The notes under the pieces: model-generated | Told to the model about the DNA's origin: nothing | The model's database searches: none | Seen by the model: only the letters and a program-made list of their open reading frames with translations | Assembly (NCBI GenBank): GCA_024449915.1 | Contig: JAMZAV010000055.1 | Location: forward strand, 186,001 to 250,000 | Source: Sweltsa coloradensis | Lineage: Eukaryota > Arthropoda > Insecta > Plecoptera > Chloroperlidae | Reading direction: 5' to 3' | Length of the DNA: 64,000 nucleotides | Part shown: in pieces, positions 57,749-64,000 of the stretch | Position numbering within the stretch: the first letter of the stretch is position 1 | How the letters are laid out: each line of letters starts with the position of its first letter | Made by a program: the position numbers and the translations under genes

Positions 57749-58515
57749 CTAGGAAAACGCTAAAGTCCCGCCACGTTGATGGATGAGCTTTTTAAAGTTT
57801 TTAGTTTGCGTGGGATATCTTTACTTTTGCAAGTGCTTTGTTTTGTTGTCTACGCATTGTAGGTGATTGTTGTCAAGTTTCTATTGTTTCTTGTCAATTG
57901 GTATTAATTACCGTAAAAAACTTATATTAAAAGCTTTATTTCTATGGATTCTGGCTAACTTTTTCTACTTTTTCTTTCAAAAGGTAGGCCTACTACATCA
58001 CCATAACCATAATGTACATGTATAATATGACCGTTGTAGCCCCACCCGTTTGGTCAGAATTGGCCCAAATGGCACGAAAATATCGCACAAAAAATAAAAA
58101 AACTTATATTAAAAGCTTTATTTCTATAGATTCTAGCAAACCTTTTCAACTTTTTCTTTCAAAATGTACTACATCACCATAACCTCAATGTCCATTTATA
58201 ATATGAACGTTGTAGCCCCACCCGTTTGGTCAGAATTGGCCCAAATGGCACGAAAATATCGCACAACAAATAAAAAAAAATTGTAAAAGTACGATATTCA
58301 TGAGAAATATTTCTTCGATTGTACCCAAAAACGTGGCAAGTCTAAGTTCAGAGATTTCGAAGGTCCTGTCAAATTTTCATCAAGATCGCATATGCCGTTT
58401 GCCCGGTAAAGAGCGAACAAACAGACAAAAATACAAAAAACAAAACAAAAAAAAACACCCGAGCTAAATTTTTTGGGGGGTCAGTAAAATTGAAGTCTTC
58501 GCTTGGCTCATCCAA
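57749..58515 (+). mobile_element. CTAGGAAAACGC-family repeat, copy E
   Basis: Full-length copy with two tandem core blocks (each with TTGTAGCCCCACCCGTTTGG). Its first 185 bp and the 14-bp spacer before it repeat those of copy D almost exactly. Confidence 0.87.
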
Positions 58516-58694
58516 CAATGGGGGATCTGGGGGCAGGTCCTTATAATAGAGCGGGTCAGGGGCGCACAGCCCCGGGAAATTTTCCGATCATTATTTGATT
58601 TGAATGAGTTTAAGGCATTTAAAAAAAAATTGGCAGTGGTGTTTTTGATACGGTTGTTTGTATTTTGTTAAAGATGATTGTTGTGATTGCAATA

Positions 58695-59480
58695 CTAGGA
58701 AAACGCTTAAGTCCCGTCGCGTTGATGGATGAGCTTTTTTGTAAGTTTTTAGTTTGCGTGGGATCTCTTTACTTATCAAGTGCTTTTTGAACGCATTGTA
58801 GGTGGTTGTTGTCAAGTTTCTATTGTTATTTGTTAATTGTTATTAAATTCCTCAAAAAACTTAATTTAAAACCTTTATTTATATGGTTTCTGGATATTTT
58901 TTCAATTTTTTATTTCAAAACGCAATACATCACCATTAGTGTAATGTCCATGTGAAATATGAACATTCTAGCCCCACCCGTTTGGTCAGAATCCGCCCAA
59001 ATGTGACGAAAATATCGCACTAAAAATAAAAAAACTCATATTAAAACCATTATTTCTATGGATTCTAGCTAACTTTTTCAACTTTTTCTTTCACAAGGTA
59101 CTACATCACCATAAACTTAATGTCCATGTGAAATATGAACTTAGTAGCCCCGCCCGTTTGGTCAGAATTTGCCCAAATGTGACGAAAATATCGCACTAAA
59201 AATCGGAAAAAATCGTAAAAGTACGATAATCATGAGAAATATTTCTTCGATTGTACCTAAAAACGTAGCAAGTCTAAGTTTAGAGATTTCGAAGGTCCCC
59301 TTAATTTTTCATCAAGATCGCATATGCCGTTTGCCCGGTAGAGAGCGAACAAACAGACAGAAAAACTAACAAAAACAAAACACCCGAGCTATTTTTCTTG
59401 GGGTAACGTAAGTGAAAAAAACAACAAAAAAACAGAAAGTCAAATTGAAGTCTTCATTTCGCTCGCTACGCTCATCCAAT
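58695..59480 (+). mobile_element. CTAGGAAAACGC-family repeat, copy F
   Basis: Full-length, more diverged copy ending CTACGCTCATCCAATTA; again two core blocks and an ACAAACAGACAG tract. Confidence 0.85.
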
Positions 59481-59997
59481 TAGATTTATGTGCTTTGATT
59501 TGACATTGGATTTTCTCATTTTTTGTTCTATGAGAGTATAAAAATATGCACGGTATACAGCGTACACCCTGATTTGTTTTAGGTTTACTGAGGGGTATAT
59601 ATTTCGATTTGGGTTTACACCGTATACTCGCATTACTATTGCAGATGTGCAATTTGATAGGTGGACTAGATCTTGGGGGTTTGGGGGCACTACCTCCGTG
59701 AACATTTTGTTCAAGGTAGTTAGACTTTGCGTTATGAAATTAATTTCATATTTTCCTCTTTTTATGAATTCATTTTTTGTATTTTTATTTCGTGATGCCG
59801 AATACACCAAATGTCGTCTATATGGATGATATGAGGCTGCATGAAATGCATCTCACCATTATTTTTAGTCTTAACTCTTAACCGAAAATTCTCCAAAGTA
59901 ACAAGTGTGCTTGTAACTCCCACATTGGGTAGAGAATAATTGACTCGCATTATGTGGGCTCGTCATAATGTTTCTAAAAAATAAGTTTCTCTCATTA
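59481..59997. other. Spacer, nothing recognised
   Basis: AT-rich, no coding signal. Confidence 0.4.
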
Positions 59998-60533
59998 AAC
60001 GAGTGAGCGCAGCTGCGTGCGTGTGTGATGTGTGTGTGTGTGTGTGTTGAAAATCAGCCGAATCGCTGAACAGATTGCGCTGAAATTTTAAACAGACATC
60101 CGGTACGAGTTTACTGAGAACTGTAACAAAATCAGATAGATCCATTGCGATTTAAACCTACAAGAAATAATAAATTGAAAAATAGGCTTCCAATGTTTAG
60201 AAATTATTTTAACGACAATGGTTTAGATTTTGAAAATATACTTTTTGTTTGTGATTCGCCTGGCCGTGAAATGCCGTGCCCATGCAAGGTCTATTAAATG
60301 TTGCACGTCAAGGTACCCCCAAATTCCGCTCGTAGATTGAGTAAACCTTGCAATATTCTCACGTATTTCGTACTGGCTATGTTTAGATGATGGACTACAC
60401 TGCGTTATATGCATTTCAAAACATGTTTAATAATTTTTTAAATACAGTCCAGAAATTACAAAGTCTTTCCCGACCAGGGGATTGAACCCATGTCTCCCAC
60501 ATTTCTGCTATAAGGGCGCTTTAGCCACCTAGA
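59998..60533. repeat. Composite unit, copy 1 (left block)
   Basis: Shares with 61543-62127 ACGAGTGAGCGCA, TTTTAAACAGACATCCG, CGATTTAAACCTACAAGAAA and a reverse-strand tRNA-like B box (GGTTCAATCCC, 60478-60488). It includes a (GT)n run near 60029-60049. Confidence 0.75.
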
Positions 60534-60793
60534 CTAGGGAAACGCCAAAGTCGTTGTTAGACGAGTGAGCGAGTCATGTGTTGAGTACCCGGGAACATTT
60601 GCATTTAAGTTTGATAATTATATTCGTATAAATAATAGGGTATTGTGTTTAGGCCATAGTTTAGGCCATAATGCTCCACTGTAGCCAATGATAGGCTAGG
60701 GAGGCCTAAGGAAGGGGGAAGAAAAGGAATGTTACCGGGTACTCAACACATGGCTCACTCACTCGTCTAACAACAACTTTGGCGTTTCCCTAG
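60534..60793. mobile_element. Palindromic TIR element, copy 1
   Basis: Ends CTAGGGAAACGCCAAAGTCG and inverse; the arms extend about 65 bp through GTGTTGAGTACCCGG. 260 bp, non-coding. Confidence 0.87.
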
Positions 60794-61542
60794 TACTAAT
60801 TAAATTTGGGTTTGTTAGGCTATTTTTCATGACTGATCAGGTTTGCAATATTATCACATCCATGCACACTGTAAAAACCGACACTGGGATCTGGGGCGCT
60901 GAACCCAAGATTTTTTATTTCTTTTTAACATTGCAAAACATGGTGTTTTTTTTACTAGGTTTTAGCGTGGTTTCGTCGATAATTTATAAAATTGTGAAGA
61001 TTGTCAGTTCTATTTTCAGTTTACAAAACCTTGCCACAAAATTGTGCCCCCCCCTCGCCCCCTCTGACTAAATTTAGAGGGGTGGTCGCACCCCCCCCCC
61101 TCCCGCCCCGTAGTTACGCCAATGGTTCGTTGGTGGAGATGACACTATTCAAGTGGGAAAAGGTAGTAACAGCATCAGAAAAGCAAGTGAAGAAAGAGGA
61201 GAAGATTAATCAGGTTTCTGGCGAGAAGGTTAAAAATATAAATAATAGTACAACAATTCAACAAACAATGCATTTCCCCGCATGATATGAGATCGGAAAT
61301 TGCACAGTTTGAATACATAACTCATTATTATTATTTTTGTGGTGAACTGGCAACTTTAGATAAATACACAAACAAACAATCATAGTAAAAATTCAATCTG
61401 TCGATCAATGCATCTTTTAAAAATACGAAATAAGTATGACAATTGCTAAATTAATGTATTTTTTAACTTGTAATTGAGTAATGAAAAACTGCGCAGGTTG
61501 TCCTATAAGATGATGATATTATTAAGAATTATATTATAATTA
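60794..61542. other. Spacer with degenerate repeat scraps
   Basis: C-rich runs near 61049 and 61090 and the phrase TAGTTACGCCAATGG resemble a degraded hAT end like that of 8979-12224; the match is too weak to call. Confidence 0.4.
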
Positions 61543-62127
61543 GACGAGTGAGCGCATGGCGTAACGAAGTCTTTCCTAACGCTACTCGATCGGGTCTTGG
61601 CCGTGAGCATTGTCCAATGTATGTCTGTCTGTCTATCCGATCCCATACGGCCGAACGGCCAAATAGATTGAGATGAAATTTTAAACAGACATCCGTGACC
61701 AGGTAACTGAGAACTGCTAACAAAATGAGCACAATCCATTTCGATTTAAACCTACAAGAAATAATAAACTGAAAAATAGAGTGCCAATGTATAGTTTTCA
61801 TTTTAACAATAATGCTTTGTACTTGAAGAAGTCATTTTTATCAAATAATTTTTGGTAGGTCGTGATTACATGCATAGCTGTAAGCAAGGTTTATCGAATC
61901 TGGTACGACCAAGGTTCCCCAAATTCCGCTGGGACATTGAGTAAACCTTGCAATCTTTACTCGTATTTCGTACTAACAATGTTTTCCATATAACTGTGTG
62001 TATGCATTTCAAAACATGTTTTATAATTTTTTTAATACAATCCAGAAATTAAAAAAATCTTTTTCGACCGGAGGTTTGAACCCAGATCTCCCACATTTTG
62101 GCTATAAAGGCGCCTTAGCCAACTAGA
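61543..62127. repeat. Composite unit, copy 2 (left block)
   Basis: Counterpart of 59998-60533 in the same orientation and directly followed by the same TIR element, so the two blocks form one larger mobile or amplified unit. Confidence 0.75.
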
Positions 62128-62412
62128 CTAGGGAAACGCTAAAGTCGTTGTTAGACGAGTGAGCGAGTCATGTGTTGAGTACCCGGCAACATTTGCATAT
62201 TTAGGTAAGTTTGATAATTATATTCGTATAAATAATAGGGTTTTAAAGTTTAGTTGGTGTAAGGGCGCGTCAACTGTAAGGTCATAATGCGCCACTGTAG
62301 CCTAAGATAGGCTAGGGAGGCCTAAGGTAGGGGGAAGAAAAGGGAATGTTACCGGCTCACACACACACATGGCTCACTCACTCGTCTAACAACGACTTTG
62401 GCGTTTCCCTAG
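62128..62412. mobile_element. Palindromic TIR element, copy 2
   Basis: 285-bp counterpart of 60534-60793 with ends CTAGGGAAACGC; the interior has GGGCGCGTCAAC...GTCATAATGCGCCAC, also shared with the dispersed repeat at 13278 and 48418. Confidence 0.87.
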
Positions 62413-62436
62413 TAAAATATCTTGTAAGTATATAAA

Positions 62437-63225
62437 CTAGGAAAACGCTAAAGTCCCGCCGCGTTGATGGATGAGCTTTTTAAAGGTTTTAGTTTGCGTG
62501 GGATAACTTTACTTTTGCAAGTGCTTTGTTTTGCTGCCTACGCATTGTAGGTGAATGTTGTCAAGTTTCTTTTGTTTCTTGTCAATTGGTATTATTTACC
62601 GTAAAAAACTTATATTAAAAGCTTTATTTCTATGGATTCTGGCTAACTTTTTCAACTTTTTCTTTCAAAAGGTTCTACATCACCATAACCTTAATGTCCG
62701 TGTATAATATGAACGTTGTAGCCCCACCCGTTTGGTCAGAATTGGCCCAAATGGCACGAAAAAATCGCACAAAAAATCAAAAAACTTATATTAAAAGCTT
62801 TATTTCTATAGATTCTGGCTAACTTTTTCAATTTTTTCTTTCAAAATGTACTACATCACCATTACCTTAATGTCCATGTGAAATATGAACGTTGTAGCCC
62901 CACCCGTTTGGTCAGAATCGGCCAAAATGTGACGAAAATATCGCACTAAAAATCGAAAAAAATCGTAAAAGTACGATATTCATGAGAAATATTTCTTCGA
63001 TTGTACCCAAAAACGTAGCAAGTCTAAGTTCAGAGATTTCGAAGGTCCTGTCAAATTTTCATCAAGATCGCATATGCCGTTTGCCCGGTAGAGAGCGAAC
63101 AAACAGACAAAAATACAAACAAAAAAACAAAAAAACAAAAAAAAAAACACCCGAGCTAAATTTTTTGGGGGGTCAGTGAAATTGAAGTCTTCGCTTCACT
63201 CGCTTCGCTCGCTACGCTCATCCAA
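62437..63225 (+). mobile_element. CTAGGAAAACGC-family repeat, copy G
   Basis: Full-length 789-bp copy with two core blocks, ACAAACAGACA tract and 3' end GCTACGCTCATCCAA. Confidence 0.9.
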
Positions 63226-63250
63226 ATATGTATTTGCTTAATAATAATAA

Positions 63251-64000
63251 TTGGATGAGCGAAGCGAAGACTTCAATTTCACCGACCCCCCAAAAAATTT
63301 AGCTCGATGTGTTTTTTTGTTTTTTTGTTTGTTTTTTTTTTTGTTTTTTTTCCCGTCTGTTTGTTCGCTCTCTCCCGGGCAAACGGCATATGCGATCTTG
63401 ATGAAAATTTGACACGACCTTCGTTTTCTCTGAACTTAGACTTGCCACGTTTTTGGGTACAATCGAAGAAATATTTCTCATGAATATCGTACTTTTACGA
63501 TTTTTTTCGATTTTTAGTGCGATATTTTCGTGCCATTTGGGCCAATTCTGACCAAACGGGTGGGGCTACAACGTTCATATTTCACATGGACATTAAGGTA
63601 ATGGTGATGTATTGCTTTCTGAAAGAAAAAGTTGAAAAAGTTAACCAGAATCGAGAGAAATAAAGCTTTTAATATACGTTTTTTGACTTTTTGTGCGATA
63701 TTTTCGTGCCATTTGGGCCAATTCTGACCAAACGGGTGGGGCTACAACGTTCATATTATACATGGACATTAAGGTTATGGTTATGTAGTACCTTGTGAAA
63801 GAAAAAGTGGAAAAATTTAGCCAGAATCCATAGAAATAAAGCTTTTAATACAAGTTTTTTACGGTAAATAATACCAATTGACAAGAAACAAAAGAAACTT
63901 GACAACATTCACCTACAATGCGTAGGCAGCAAAACAAAGCACTTGCAAAAGTAAAGATATCCCACGCAAACTAAAACCTTTAAAAAGCTCATCCATCAAC
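63251..64000 (-). mobile_element. CTAGGAAAACGC-family repeat, copy H
   Basis: Inverted relative to copy G, separated by 25 bp. Starts TTGGATGAGCGAAGCG and runs to CTCATCCATCAAC at the window edge, where the last bases of its 5' end are cut off. Confidence 0.9.

Noticed and set aside
60870..61130. Second hAT copy of the 8979-12224 family
   Set aside because: Only a C-rich run and TAGTTACGCCAATGG resemble its end; no matching TIR pair or duplication.
62982..63481. Similar short peptides at 59169-59369, 62982-63179 and 63299-63481
   Set aside because: They agree only because they are copies of one non-coding repeat; the frames end in A-rich low-complexity DNA.

Overview
The window is animal nuclear DNA, AT-rich, with spliced genes, GT-AG introns and dense transposon debris. 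The GBF1 protein reads more like insect than vertebrate GBF1, so an arthropod, probably an insect, is the best guess; this is judged from remembered family sequences, not a search. The palindromic octamer TAGGCCTA is scattered through introns and spacers.

Layout. (1) 1-3925, plus strand: a repeat fragment and an 80-bp minisatellite, then the 3' part of a ZAR1-like 3CxxC zinc-finger gene. One exon (772-1047) is followed by two homologous versions of the next exon (2884-3030 and 3788-3925). (2) 3926-18247: mostly featureless spacer holding a tRNA-derived SINE split by a complete but dead hAT transposon (8979-12224, 8-bp target duplication). (3) 18248-53960, minus strand: nearly the whole gene for GBF1 (Drosophila garz), the large Sec7-domain ARF exchange factor of the early Golgi. 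Thirty coding-exon entries were placed by splice sites and phase; the start-codon exon was not found. (4) 53961-64000: transposon-rich upstream DNA with a palindrome-rich array, six copies of one repeat family, two copies of a composite TIR unit, and a roughly 1.5-kb inverted repeat running off the window end.

Most notable: GBF1 has a duplicated 174-bp exon (28774-28947 and 27001-27174) inside a tandem duplication of about 0.83 kb, with a pogo/Tigger-like MITE exactly at the junction. Both copies keep splice sites, phase and reading frame and differ by one amino acid. A second GBF1 exon is partly copied into a hAT-like element 1.2 kb away (46458-47237), which itself sits inside a SINE. The two versions of the ZAR1-like exon are a third exon duplication. 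The last GBF1 intron joins exons in incompatible phases, so the C-terminal gene model is incomplete.

The two genes have no evident functional link: one is a probable RNA-binding or germline zinc-finger protein, the other a membrane-traffic regulator. They converge, with about 14 kb between their 3' ends. No rRNA gene, functional tRNA gene, CRISPR array or intact transposase was seen.
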